A stretch of DNA of 64,000 bases from Microdochium bolleyi (Eukaryota > Ascomycota > Sordariomycetes > Xylariales > Microdochiaceae), in assembly GCA_001566295.1 (NCBI GenBank), contig KQ964253.1, forward strand, positions 186,001 to 250,000. Direction: 5' to 3'. Each line of letters begins with the position of its first letter. Within the stretch, counting starts at the first letter, position 1. The notes beneath the pieces are model-generated. The model was given only the letters and a program-made list of their open reading frames with translations. It was not told the DNA's origin and did not search any database. Shown here piece after piece: positions 10,633 through 21,313 of the stretch. Made by a program: the position numbers and the translations under genes.

Positions 10633-12885
10633 ATGCCGCCGCCACCCCGCGATATCATACCCTGTGTCACAACTGCTGGACAGCATGGCATCATGCCGCC
10701 AGCACCAGGCCTCGATACCGGTGTTTCACTAGCGATGACGTCCATGTTCCAGATGTCTAGTCCCCCAGGTCATCCCAAGACCAAGGCCTCCTCAGCCCCT
10801 CCTCCAACGGCGCCCAAACGTCACTGCTGGGAGTGCCTTCGCCGCCGGCTCGTCTGTGATTCCGGCACGCCGTACTGCCGCAAATGCGTGGACGGCGGCG
10901 TCGTCTGCCCGGGCTACGAGGACAAGAAGCCTCTCAGGTGGATCGCCAACGGGCAGGTATCCTCCCGACCGAGGCAGTCCAGGTCGGCTCCGGCCACGGC
11001 GGCTGCCGGCAGGGCCAAACAGCCACCCAGAGCCACGGTAGTCAGCAAGAAGAAGCAGCAGCACGCAACGCAGCACGAAATGCAGATCAGCCTGCCGGAG
11101 CGTTCCGGCTGTCTTGGAATACTCCCGCACATGGACACGCGGTCGACGACCTGGGATGTCGTGCAGGCCGCGTACTACTGTGAGTGGCACTACGACAGAT
11201 GCTTGGCCACGACGACTGACAGGCGCAGACAACACCTGGGTCCTTCCCACCTACGACTCGGCCCTCGAGCTCGCGCCGAACCCCTTCATCGCCCCATTTC
11301 CCCTGGAGATCCTGCCGTACCTGACCGACGGGCTGCGGCACACAGTCGTCGCGCTCGCCATCGGCCACCGCATCCACCAACTGCCCAAGGACGCGAGCCG
11401 GGGCGCGTCCGTGGATCTGTGGTCGCGGCTGTTCCACCACCGCCTGCTGGCTATCCGCGAGCTGAGTCACGATATCGCTTCCGAGGATACAAGGGCGAGC
11501 GACAACACGATCGTGACCATTATCTTGTTTCTGTTTGTCGAGGTTAGTATGTGTGAGGCGTATAGCTTCTGAGCACGCCGCTGACTGATACTACTGCAAC
11601 AACAGCTCCAGCAGATGCCGGCGACGAACTGGCGGCAGCACCTCGATGGCCTTACGCAGCTGATAGAGATCAGGGGCGGGGCGAGGGAGTTTCTCAAGAC
11701 TCTGCCGGCTTTAGCCATTGGGATGAGCAGCTTCTTTCTGTACGTAGACCGACATGGATGGCCAGCGAGGAGCTGCAGACATCTTGGAGCGCCCGGTGTC
11801 TGTTCATTTTACGGAACTGATCGAGCGGGCACAAGCTGACACAATCCAGGGTCGGAGTGATGGCAAACACAACATGCCCGCCGCTTTGCGACAACTCGGC
11901 AGCTTCACACTACGCGCTACTCGACCTGCTAGGTACTATGTACGGCGAGGGAGGCTATCCGACATGCCTGTGTCCCCCAAGCCTCTTCGTCACGGTGGTT
12001 GAAATCAACTACCTCCGTGCACAACAAGCTCGGGCAAATCTGTTGGCGTCAACGAGCTGTGCAGGCGCGGCCGTCGTGCCAAATCCCTTGCTACTGACGT
12101 CCGATCAGCACATAGACTTGCCCTTGGTCCCTCAACTGGAGCACGGAGAGAGCGACGAATCCAGCACACCTTCAGAAGCAGCTTGCAACACGGCCGAGAC
12201 ACCCGCCACCAGCATCCAGACTATCGACAGCTTCAGTCCCGCGAACCAGGAAGGGCCAGACATGACGACCACACCGGCAGCCCAGCCTCTCGACATTGAC
12301 GCCAACGCCAGCCGCCTCCTCAAGGACATCCTCGCCTTCTCCCCTGCGGAGTTTTCCACCTCATCTCTACATTCACCACAGCAGCAGCATCCGACAGACT
12401 CTTCCTCACGCGCCACCGACAGGCTCGTTCTTGGCCGCCTCTGGCAGTCCGCCCTCGTCATATACCTGATCGCCTCGCTGCAGAGCGCGGGCGCGCTGCG
12501 CCGCTCGTCATTCCGCCGCGGCCAGCTCGGCGGGCTCCGCGCTGTACACGGGCAGCGGCTGTACGAGCAGCTCCAGCTCGCTGTCGTCTCAGAGAGGCTG
12601 AAGAGGAGCGTGCTCTGGCCGCTGGTGGTGTGCGGGTTCGACGCTGCGGAGGCGGTGAACAGTGCCGTCAGTCTGTCAGGCACTGGAGGCGGGAGTGGTG
12701 ATGAGAGCAGGAGCGCTGCCGCGGCCGAAAGGCGCAAGTTCGTCGAGACGAGACTGCCAATCCTTGGCCATGATGTCGGCACCTCGCTGCCAGACTACGC
12801 CAGGGTGGTGCTGCGCAAGTTCTGGGATTCGGGTAGGGCGGACTGGGACGGGTGTTTCGATGGCAGCTATGCGTTCGTCACGTAG
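10633..12885 (+). CDS. Zn2Cys6 transcription factor (fungal_trans_2 type)
   Basis: Four exons: 10633..11179, 11229..11542, 11606..11739 and 11850..12885, giving 676 aa. All junctions keep frame. The zinc cluster is at residues 65-92 with spacing C-x2-C-x6-C-x6-C-x2-C-x6-C (HCWECLRRRLVCDSG ... CRKCVDGGVVCPGY). Basic, Gln/Lys-rich sequence follows, then the helical region beginning YYNTWVLPTYDSALELAPNP, typical of the PF11951 regulators. Six nucleotides upstream of the chosen intron-1 acceptor, another in-frame acceptor (11222) would add two residues. The true start could be a later ATG (10735 or 10753), because residues 1-50 look low-complexity. The target is unknown. The MFS permease ~1 kb downstream on the same strand is a possible one, by position only. 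Confidence 0.85.
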
Positions 12886-13924
12886 CTCCAAGGGGAATCA
12901 TACGTACAAGTGTGAGCGGGGATCTCTACCCCCTTCACCGTGCCCAGCTTATGGGCGCTGTGCTCTGCGCCAGTCACCCTCGGCAAGGCGGGCAGCTTGT
13001 ACGGTGAACTTCTTGCTGAGCCTTGTGGCCATGATAGACCGAAGACTCACTGTCACATCCCAGAGACCCAATGTGAGCGGTCACGAGACCAATCTGTTTC
13101 GGTGTCGTCGTGACGCTTGGCGTGATCACCTCATACCTCGCTTCCACGCTCTCGGGCCTTTGAAACCTCCGCAGGCGAGCGAGCCCCAAGGGCTCCTCCG
13201 GCCCGCCTCCGCATTCTTGAAGGCGACCTTGAACCACTAAACATACCACATGGTGGGACACGGGGGTGCCTTGAGATGAGATGCCGATCCGGGGAGAGCG
13301 TGGAGAGAGCTGGGGGAGGGGCGCACAGCAGCTGCAACCTCCCCCCTCGGGCATTCATCTTGTGCCGAGCGCGACTGGCGGCTGGTGGAGACGACGAAAT
13401 GTGCTGACAAGGGTGTCTCGTGCTGCCGTGCGGGGAAATAAGACGAGCACGCCGAGACCGCCTCCCGTGCTCCCACGTCCTCAACAATGCACAAGCCTTT
13501 TGCTCCATCTCTTGGGGCCTCACTACTCCGTGCCAAGCCCAGAGCCTCCATCTTGCCAAGGACCGATCACACACAACCTAGGCGGCGCGCATCCACTCGG
13601 GCGACTCAGGCGCTGCCCATTCCTTGTCTTCGCGCTCCTGCTCGGGACAAAATGTGTCGCCTAAACCCTGGGGGAAGTGGGCTTCCCACGACTGTGCCGC
13701 TGGCTCCAGTCGGGGATGCAGCTGTGTCCCCGGAAATGTTGAGCTGACACGGGTATGGGGCCCCGGACTGCGACGTCGAAAATCTCTGGATCGGGGAGCA
13801 CGAGTATATGAACCACCACAGCCCTGCGACCAGCTGAGATCTTTCTGTCCCCATCGAGTCAGTGCAGCTTCTGTCGATCTGTGCAGCAGCTCCTCTCCAG
13901 CCTGAGCTCTAGAACACCGCAATC
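12886..13924. other. Intergenic stretch upstream of the MFS permease
   Basis: Short GC-rich frames occur on both strands but none has splice partners or a recognisable domain. A TATATG at about 13805, 120 bp before the permease ATG, may be a TATA element. Confidence 0.5.
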
Positions 13925-15630
13925 ATGACGAAGCCCGACCAGGACCAGATCGACCGCGGCGATGCCGACAGCACCCATGCCCCGAACGAGAAGGGCGGTG
14001 TCGTTGCACAGAACGTCGACCATACGGGCGCCAACATGAAGACCGACCCGGCCGAGATCGCGCTCGTGCGGAAGCTCGACTGGCGGATCATGGTAAGCTT
14101 TGGACACTGCGAGCTTGATCGTCGGGTTACTGACGGGTGATGTTCGCAGCCCACGCTCTGCGTCATGTACTTCCTCAACTACATCGATCGCAACGCGCTC
14201 GCGTCCGCCCGGCTGAACAACATCGAGGCCGATCTCGGGATGGACGGGTTCGAGTTCAACACGGCTATCAGCATGTCAGTAACACCGTGCCCGAAACCCG
14301 TCTCATAGTCTTTCGCTCTCGCTAACAGTTCTGTACAGTCTCTTTGTCGGCTATGTCTTGACCCAGATCCCGAGTAACATGTTGATCACCCGCATCAGAC
14401 CCGCGATCTACATGAGCTCGTGGATGCTCGTCTGGGCCGCCGTCTCTGCCTGCACCGCCCTCGTCAAGAACTACGCGGGCCTCGTCACCTGCCGCTTCTT
14501 CCTCGGCATCACGGAGGCTCCTGTGAGTCTTTGGCCTGTTCACTCTTTGTATTCCCCGCAGACACTGACAAATGGACAGTTCTACCCCGGCGCTACATAC
14601 ATGCTTTCCATCTTCTACACCCGCCGCGAGGTCGCCGCGCGTATCGCCGTCCTCTACTGCGCGCAGATCCTGGCGACGGGCTTCGCGGGGCTCATCGCGG
14701 CGGGCGTGTTCGCGGGCATGTCCGGGCTCGGCGGGCTCAAGGGGTGGCAGTGGCTCTTCATCCTCGAGGGCGCGGCCACGGCCCTCGTCGCGCTGGGAGG
14801 CTTCTGGCTGCTGCCCAACACGCCGCTGACGACGCGCTGGCTCACGCCCGCGGAGCAAGAGCTCGCGCACGCCCGCATGCAGCGCGACCGCGTCGGCGAC
14901 TCGATCGACGGCGAGGTCAGCGCCTGGGAGGGCCTCAAGCAGGCCGCCTCAGACAAGCGCACGTGGCTCTTCTGCCTCATGCAAAACTTCCACCTCAGCG
15001 CCTGCTCGTTCAACAGTTTCTTCCCGACGTGAGTGCCGCTTTTTCTTCCAGATCCAACCCCTGATGCTAACCCCAACTCTTCCAAAAATTAGCGTCGTCC
15101 GCACTCTCGGCTTCAACACGACCATCACCCTCGTCATGACCTGCCCGCCCTTCATCGTGGCCGGCGCGGCCGGCATCCTGACGGGCTGGTCGTCCGGCCG
15201 GCGCCACGAGCGCACGTGGCACATCACGGCGGGCCTGACGGTCGCGATCGTCGGGTTCGTCATCGCCGCGAGCTCGCTCAACACGGCGGCGCGATACGTC
15301 GCGTGCTTCGTGTTCCCGATCGGCGCGTACAGCGTCAACAGCGTCATCATCGGCTGGGCGTCGTCGACGCTCGGGCAGACCAAGGAGAAGAAGGCCGTCG
15401 TGCTCGCCATGACCAACGTCGGCGGCCAGATCGGCTACATCTACGGCGCGTACCTGTGGCCCAAGTACGACGAGCCCCGCTACGCCATCGGCTTCGGCGC
15501 CAGCGCGGCGTTCGCGCTGCTCAGCATCGCGTGCGCCTGGGCCATCCGCGTGCTGCTGCAGCGCGAGAACAGGAAGATGCTCGCCGCTGCGGAGCAGGCC
15601 GGGCAGACGGTGAACCTGTATGGTATTTAG
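13925..15630 (+). CDS. MFS permease, anion:cation symporter (Dal5-like) type
   Basis: Five exons: 13925..14092, 14150..14274, 14339..14522, 14580..15028 and 15093..15630, giving 487 aa. Every intron is GT..AG and 57-64 bp long. A hydrophilic N-terminus ends in LVRKLDWRIMPTLCVMYFLNYIDR, the hallmark first helix of this MFS family, followed by NALASARLNNIEADLGM. Two blocks of six helices are separated by the charged loop WLTPAEQELAHARMQRDR. SVIIGWASSTLGQTKE and TNVGGQIGYIYGAYLWP are conserved late motifs of this group. Relatives carry allantoate, nicotinate, pantothenate, biotin and similar organic anions across the plasma membrane. The substrate here cannot be told. The final exon is short after helix 12, as expected. 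Confidence 0.9.
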
Positions 15631-15963
15631 AGAGATGGTCAGACTGGCTGGCTGTGGGCCGGGGGATTAGCTGCCTGATACATGGCTCGGGCGGCGGATG
15701 ATGAAAGGGGGCAGGACTGGACGGAGAAGCTGCCGCCGGCATGTAACAACAGCTCGCAGCGCGGTTCTCCCCTTCCACCAGACAGACGATGGGCACAACA
15801 ACTGTTGTTTTCTATCGACGAGTACATAATGTTACATGACCATCATGATGTCAAAACCAGGAACCATTCGCTCTCGTTCTACATGCCGTTGACATGGCTG
15901 TATCAGTGACTTGAACAATATCAGTACATAGCAACTCCCCCAACCCGCGGCGGGTAACAAAAT
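15631..15963. other. Convergent 3' region between permease and small secreted protein
   Basis: About 330 bp holding the 3' UTRs of two converging genes. I see no gene in it. Confidence 0.5.
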
Positions 15964-16477
15964 CTAGCTCATCATGCTGGCCATGACGACAGCCGCGACG
16001 CCGACGATGAGCGCGAATCCGGCCGCGGGACGCCCGCCTGCTGTCGTCGCGGCGTTGTGGTTGTTGCTGCTGCTGTACCCGCCGCCACCGCCGCCGTGGT
16101 ATCCGCCGGTGGTGGTGCCCTTGCCTTTTGCCTCGTCGTCGTCGTCGTCTTCGTTGTCCTCACGGGTCTGCAGCAGAGCCTCTGGGAGGGACTCCTTGAC
16201 GAGGATGCTGTCCTCGATTGTCCTGCGTAGTTCGTCAGTGCTTGCGATTTCAAGGGGAAGCAAGGGGGTTGATGTACTCCTCTGCGGACCGGATGTGGCC
16301 GATCAGGGCGGCTGCGATGGGCTCTCTCCTGGCGGCTGGCTGCTCTTCGACTTGTATATCACGGGCGATCGCAGCAGCAGCAGCCGAGGCTGCGTCATGG
16401 GGTCTGGCGACTGCGGAGAAGGGCAGGGCCGTGACGAAGACAGCAGCGGTGGTGATGATGGCGGTCCGGGGGATCAT
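15964..16477 (-). CDS. Small secreted, probably GPI-anchored protein (copy A)
   Basis: Two exons on the minus strand, 16477..16278 and 16222..15964, giving 152 aa. The 55-bp intron has donor GTACAT. The signal peptide (MIPRTAIITTAAVFVTALPF) is followed by an Ala-rich stretch, then ARDIQVEEQPAARREP with a dibasic RR that could be a Kex2-like site. A conserved segment TIEDSILVKESLPEALL, an acidic run of Asp/Glu, AKGKG, and a Gly/Ser/Asn/His-rich spacer follow. The C-terminus is hydrophobic (AAGFALIVGVAAVVMASMMS) with no cytoplasmic tail, as expected of a GPI-attachment signal; a C-terminal membrane anchor is the alternative. It is a clear paralogue of the gene at 17020..17494. On the minus strand, an AT-rich AATAAATATTA about 55-65 bp before the ATG may be the TATA element. 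Function unknown; cell-surface location is inferred. Confidence 0.78.
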
Positions 16478-17019
16478 GGTGTTATGTGAATTCGACGGTT
16501 CCTGTAGTAAGGACAGACCGCTCTTGAGGATAATATTTATTGGTTTGTCTGTAGTGGTGATTGTAGTAGAAGGCTTGTTTGGAATAAAATGCAGATGTGA
16601 AGCTGGACTACAGCAAGGGCAGAGCGGATGGACATTCCCAGAGCATCTTAAATCCTTCGAGCCATAGCCAGTTCCTTGGCTCCCTCCAAAGGGTCCTGCC
16701 ACAAGCTGTCTCGCCGCCGCACATCTCCAGGACAAGACAGACACACCAGATTATGACGATCCAAGGTCTTGGCCCCTCTAAAGCTGTCAGCGAAATGATG
16801 TATTGCTGTGCCGATCTCGTGCTGTTTTGCACCAATCAGGGCTGCGGGAGCGGTGGAGTGACTTCATTGTTCCACGCCCGGCTCAGCCTTGTTGCGCTCC
16901 ACTTGGAGTTGGCAGGCAGGACCCTGGAAACCCACTACTCTAAGTACGCTACAATAGCGTACTCGGATCACTAAACACTAGGTACATCATCCTCGATCAG
17001 AGAACACCACAGAACACCC
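16478..17019. other. Spacer between the two tandem GPI-type paralogues
   Basis: 540 bp that must contain the promoter of copy A and the 3' end of copy B, both on the minus strand. An AT-rich TATA-like stretch lies at about 16530..16541. No other gene is seen. Confidence 0.5.
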
Positions 17020-17494
17020 TCAGCTCATCATCCCGGCCATGGCCACCGCCGCAACCCCCACGACCAGCGCGAAACCAGCAGCCCCGGGCGGACGGACTCC
17101 CCCAGGTGCGCCGCTGCCACCGCCGCCGCCGCTGCCGCCTTTGCCCTTGGCCAGGTCGCTCACCTCGTCCCGGATGCGGTGCAGCGTCTCTGGCACAGAC
17201 TCCCTCGCGAGCTTGACGAGGACGCTGTTCTCGATGCTCCTGTTGTGAAGTGAACTGTCAGTGACCTGTGTCGCAATGCTGGCTTGCGTGGTGGGGCGGG
17301 CCGTACTCTTCCACAGCCCGGATGCGGTGCATCATATTCGCCACGACGGGCTCTCGCTTGGCTGCGATCTCTTCGACGTGGACATCCCGTGCCACAGCAG
17401 CGGCTGCTGTGTCGCTTGCGGGGACAGCGACGGCGGCGGCGGCCGTCAGAGGCAGGACGGCGCAGGCCGAGAGGAGGACGGTCCGAGGGATCAT
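17020..17494 (-). CDS. Small secreted, probably GPI-anchored protein (copy B)
   Basis: Two exons on the minus strand, 17494..17307 and 17239..17020, giving 135 aa. The intron (67 bp, donor GTACGG) interrupts the same Glu codon as in copy A. The order of elements is the same: signal peptide MIPRTVLLSACAVLPLTAA, ARDVHVEEIAAKREP with a KR dibasic, EESIENSVLVK, ESVPETL, AKGKG, a Gly/Ser/Pro spacer, and the hydrophobic tail AAGFALVVGVAAVAMAGMMS. Copy B lacks the acidic Asp/Glu run of copy A and has a shorter Gly-rich spacer. The copies are adjacent and co-oriented, so they arose by tandem duplication and have diverged substantially. No domain family is recognised. Confidence 0.78.
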
Positions 17495-18870
17495 GTTGGG
17501 GGCTATGCAGTGCAGTGCAGAGATGATGTGGGTGAGAGCGATGAGAGGTAGGCAGTGCGCCTTGGACGATTAAGCTCAGGAACAAAGAATCTGGGGACAT
17601 GCATCAGGGGATGCGGGCTTCAGACAAGCTTAAATGCTAAGCTTCGCTGCCGATTGCCAAGGGCACCGCCCAGCCGGCGAGATGTGGGACCTTGTCATTG
17701 GCCCTCACGGGGAGTGTGTGCGTGTGTGTTGTTGTGCTCGACAGCCCGTGGGTAGAGTTAGGTGAAGACGATCACGGCTGATCGTCAGCAGGTCTTTCTC
17801 TGTGCCGATCATTGCACAGTTTGCACAGCCCCCTTCTGTCCCGACGGGGAACATGAGTCCCTGCCGAGACTCTGCAGAAGTGCACTTTACTGCATCTCAA
17901 CTCTGCGTGCAAGGGAAAGGAGAAGCCCCTGAGAGATTCCAACCCAAACAACTTGTTGACAACATCAGATGAATCAAAGCTTCTTCAGGTGGTAGAGGTG
18001 GATATCTGTCCTCCAATCTTAAACACTTAGTTTTCCCATCACCAAATCTGGAGACGCCTCACTTGCCATGACTGAAGAATTTACTCTGGTGGGATAGATC
18101 CAGATACCTCTGACCACGCCGGACATGTCCCCGATCGATGCCACGCTGCACACGGCATAGCCCCCTACTGTTCGGTTGCTCAGCCTCACCAGAACCTGCA
18201 CCCCACAGTCATCACCGCCGGCTGACATGATGACCCGGTTGAGATTGCTTCTTGTGTGGCCCAAGTGCCTGTTGCGCGCTTGAAGTGCACTTCCTGTCCC
18301 CGCTGGCACCAACCAAAGACAGACTTGGCGTGCCAGACAGCACACACAGGCACGTCGCTCCGCGTTGGGTTCCATGCGGGAGGTGTCAAGGATCACCAGT
18401 TGTATGTATCGTGACTCGTGACAGAATCCGACGCATACGCTGGAGCACAGACTGTGAAGTGCGTGTGTCGAATGGTGCATGTGCTCACCTGAGAGCTGAA
18501 TGTGATGATCTCGGTCTGCTCGGTCTGCACCCATCCGGATGACCTAGAGATGGAGTTGTTCGCGTTAGAGTTGTGAGTGCAGGGCCGGGACGCTGACGCT
18601 GCGGGAATGGATGCGGAGAAGCTGCCCCGCTGATCGACTGGGCGCTGCCAACCTCCGCAGCTTCCCCACGGCCGCACGACGCGCAGCCTCACAACGGCCT
18701 CACCACCGCGTTCCCAGCACACGCCATCGCCTGCTGGCTCAGGTTCCCCGTCGCACCCATCACACTGTCGCGTCTCTGTCTCGCGGCCACGTGGCAGGTC
18801 CCGTTCACCACGGCATTGGCCTGTCAATTTCAATTGCCGGCTGTCTCTCCACCAGCCGCCGTCTCGAGCC
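17495..18870. other. Intergenic stretch with a 7-bp HindIII-type dyad
   Basis: About 1.4 kb. A dyad AAGCTTA..TAAGCTT at 17626..17644 lies ~135-150 bp before the start of copy B. A 171-aa minus-strand frame at 18019..18534 has no recognisable domain and was not accepted. The right end is the 5' UTR and promoter of the Avo2-like gene. Confidence 0.45.
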
Positions 18871-19651
18871 ATGTGAGCAATACTACCCTCGGTCTTGCCC
18901 TTGATGCACTCTCGTAGCAACCCTTGACCCTGACCCCTCCTCCCACAGGATCCCGCCCGCGAAACGCCTCCGGCGCGCCGTCCACGCCGGCGACGCCCTC
19001 CTCGTCCAGCGCATCATCAAGGCCCATCCGGGGCTCGTCCACAACCCCGACACCACGCCCCTCGGCCTGTCTAACTCGAACCTCCACCTCGCCGCCTCTC
19101 TCGGCCACGCCGACGTCGCCCGCGTCCTCGTCGCCCTCGCACATGAGGAGCCCACCCCAGCTCTCAACGAGCTCCAGCAGACCGCGCTCGCCCTCGCCGC
19201 CGCCGCCGGCCACACCTCCGCCGTCCACTTCCTTGCCGAGCGCTTCCCCGCCTGCATCCTCCGCCGCGACGCAAAGGGCCGCGACGCAGTCATGGAGGCC
19301 AGCCGCAACGGCCACGACACCGTCCTCCAGCTTCTCCTCACGTACGCCCCGGGTGGGCACGAGGCCGCCGTCCAGAACGCCGACCTCGACGGCAACACGG
19401 CGCTGCACTTTGCGAGCAGCAACGGCAACCTCCTGGTCCTGCGGACGCTGCTCGCCGCGGGCGCCGACGCCGAGCGCAGGAACGCCTGGAGCTGGACCGC
19501 CATCGCGTACAGCGCCACGGTCCAGGCCGAGGTCTACCTGCGGGGCCTCGTGGCGGAGACGGAGCGCAGGCGCCGCGCGGGCAGCGGCGGCAGCGACATG
19601 AGAAAAGGTGGTGGCGTGCGGCTGGTTGAGGATGTTGGCGGTGCTGATTGA
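18871..19651 (+). CDS. avo2: Ankyrin-repeat protein, Avo2-like TORC2 subunit
   Basis: Best model: exon 1 contributes only AT (18871..18872) of the start codon, and exon 2 is 18949..19651, giving 234 aa. The 76-bp intron has donor GTGAGC, branch CTGAC and acceptor CACAG. The protein begins MIPPAKRLRRAVHAGDALLV, matching the RLR.AI..GN.L pattern at the start of yeast Avo2. Four or so ankyrin repeats follow (NLHLAASLGHADVARVLV, TALALAAAAGHTSAVHFLAE, DAVMEASRNGHDTVLQLLL, TALHFASSNGNLLVLRTLLAAGADAE), then WTAIAYSATVQAEVYLRGLV and a basic Gly/Ser tail. Avo2 is a non-essential subunit of TOR complex 2 at the plasma membrane. Filamentous-fungal Avo2 is shorter than the yeast protein because it lacks the long Ser-rich tail. 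The reading frame is open upstream of 18871, so a longer N-terminus is formally possible, but I find no ATG in that frame back to about 18720. Confidence 0.72.
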
Positions 19652-21313
19652 GAGACATGGGACAGTCTGTAGGGGAGCTGACCACCACAGTTGGGCTCGG
19701 ACTCGACGACAGGTATGCTAGAGATGGCTGCGGACGAGCTCACTTTGGATCGCTGTGACCCGGCGGCCAAACCATGGCGCAGACGCGTTTCACATCGCCA
19801 AGCCGACTCGGTATGAAGCCATGCGCGGATACCGGCAGCGATGGTTGAGCTCCGCAGACACAACCCATATTCTAGAGCGAGGATCTCGATGGAATCTCAG
19901 AGTTTCAAGCCATGCCAATCTCGTCCTCGGCCACACCACCACGCGACGACGACGACGACGACGACGACACCTCAGACCAACACGGCGGTCACCGCCTAGA
20001 GTCACTCAACTGCGCCCACAGGCCGTGCCAGCGGCGTCAGTGCAATTCCGACGTTAAGACGTCCTGCACGACATGCATGAGAGGATCGTTCAAGCCAGAT
20101 ACGGGCCGCATGGTCTCGAGCAGCATCTGGCGAAAGCTCTGAGCTCGGGCCGGGTTATATTGATGAAAGTAGTGCTAGGAATCTGCCAGCACAAGCATGA
20201 CTCGTGAGATTTTCGTAGTGAGCTTCCATAGAATACGATATTCTTGGGCCGATCCTCCTATGCACGGCTGCAATCGACCCGAGGCAGTCTCCTATGTGAG
20301 CGTGCAATGCTTCGGGCCGATGTGTTGGGGACGATGGCTGCATATTCATACACGTCTTTGACAGCTCAGTGACGCACTCGTCAGGCCACCAGTCACGATT
20401 AGTGCCGCTACCGTCCCTGTTAGAGTCAGCGCCAGCACGAGAGCGATGACCGCCACGAGTGCAGCCGCGGCAAGGCCATTGGTCATGATGTCTTTGCCCA
20501 GGGGAGATCGTGCCTTCGTCCGTGTCTCCAAACATGGGTATCCCGCAAGTTGGCGGCAGGCGAGCCCTGGACAACGGCGCCGGCCAGCAGACCGAATGTC
20601 AGCCAAAAATAGGACCCCGGGAGGCGCGAGGGCGACCGCGTGGTCACTGCGGACTGCGTGGCGGAATAGATCTTGGGAGGGGAGCACTCAGCTGTCGCTG
20701 CCGGCTTGGATGGAAGTCTGAGTTGTTCCCGGACATGGTTCTTCTCAAGTTCCGGATCAATGTAGATTATTGTGCGTACTCCTGCCAGAGCAGACGGCCG
20801 GCAAGCTGGACACAAGCCTAGGAGGTGTCATAAAACTCGACCTCATTGCGATGAGCACGACCAGAGCCTGTCGCAGCGCCATGCGAGAGGCCCGCCATGT
20901 CCAGGTGCTGAGGCTCGCACTTCAACGAGGATTTTAGCCTTCTCCAAGTAAAGCTATGTTGTAATATCTTCATGCCTTTTGCCTCGTGACTTCACATAGC
21001 CATTAAGCTGCATCACCACGATGGCGCGTCGCCACAGATGAATCAAGATGGTCTGCCTGAGTCGCAGTCACACGCCCATGATTGTCACGGCACAACAGCA
21101 CAGTCAACCGCAGCCATGACTGTCCACGCGAATTTGCATATAACACGGCCGCGATCCGCTCTTTTTCCAGTCGCAGGTCCCCTTCGGCACTGCCCTTCTC
21201 ATCCCTACTTTTCCTACCAGAACACTACTGACCCCTGAACACGATACGACGACAACTACATCCGCACGGGACCAGCAAGTCTCTTTCGTGTACAGCAATC
21301 CCCGACTCCGCAG
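19652..21313. other. Intergenic stretch with a (GAC)8 microsatellite
   Basis: 1.66 kb. It contains eight GAC units at 19945..19968. Two overlapping minus-strand frames at 20346..20815 carry hydrophobic stretches but no coherent spliced model, so no gene is called. The right end leads into the conserved-unknown gene. Confidence 0.5.
19945..19968 (+). repeat. (GAC)8 trinucleotide microsatellite
   Basis: Eight perfect GAC units in non-coding DNA downstream of the Avo2-like gene. Confidence 0.9.

Noticed and set aside
10633..15630. Zn2Cys6 regulator plus MFS permease as a secondary-metabolite cluster
   Set aside because: No synthase, cyclase, P450 or other tailoring enzyme lies nearby. Adjacency alone is not enough.
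18019..18534. 171-aa minus-strand frame ending in a protein-like C-terminal segment
   Set aside because: No recognisable domain, weak codon bias, and no supporting splice or promoter signals. Likely chance in the Avo2 upstream region.
20346..20815. Two overlapping minus-strand frames with a very hydrophobic stretch (LAAAALVAVIALVLALTLTG)
   Set aside because: The frames cannot be joined by plausible GT..AG introns into one protein, and the nearest ATG (MSGNNSD) meets a stop after 30 codons.
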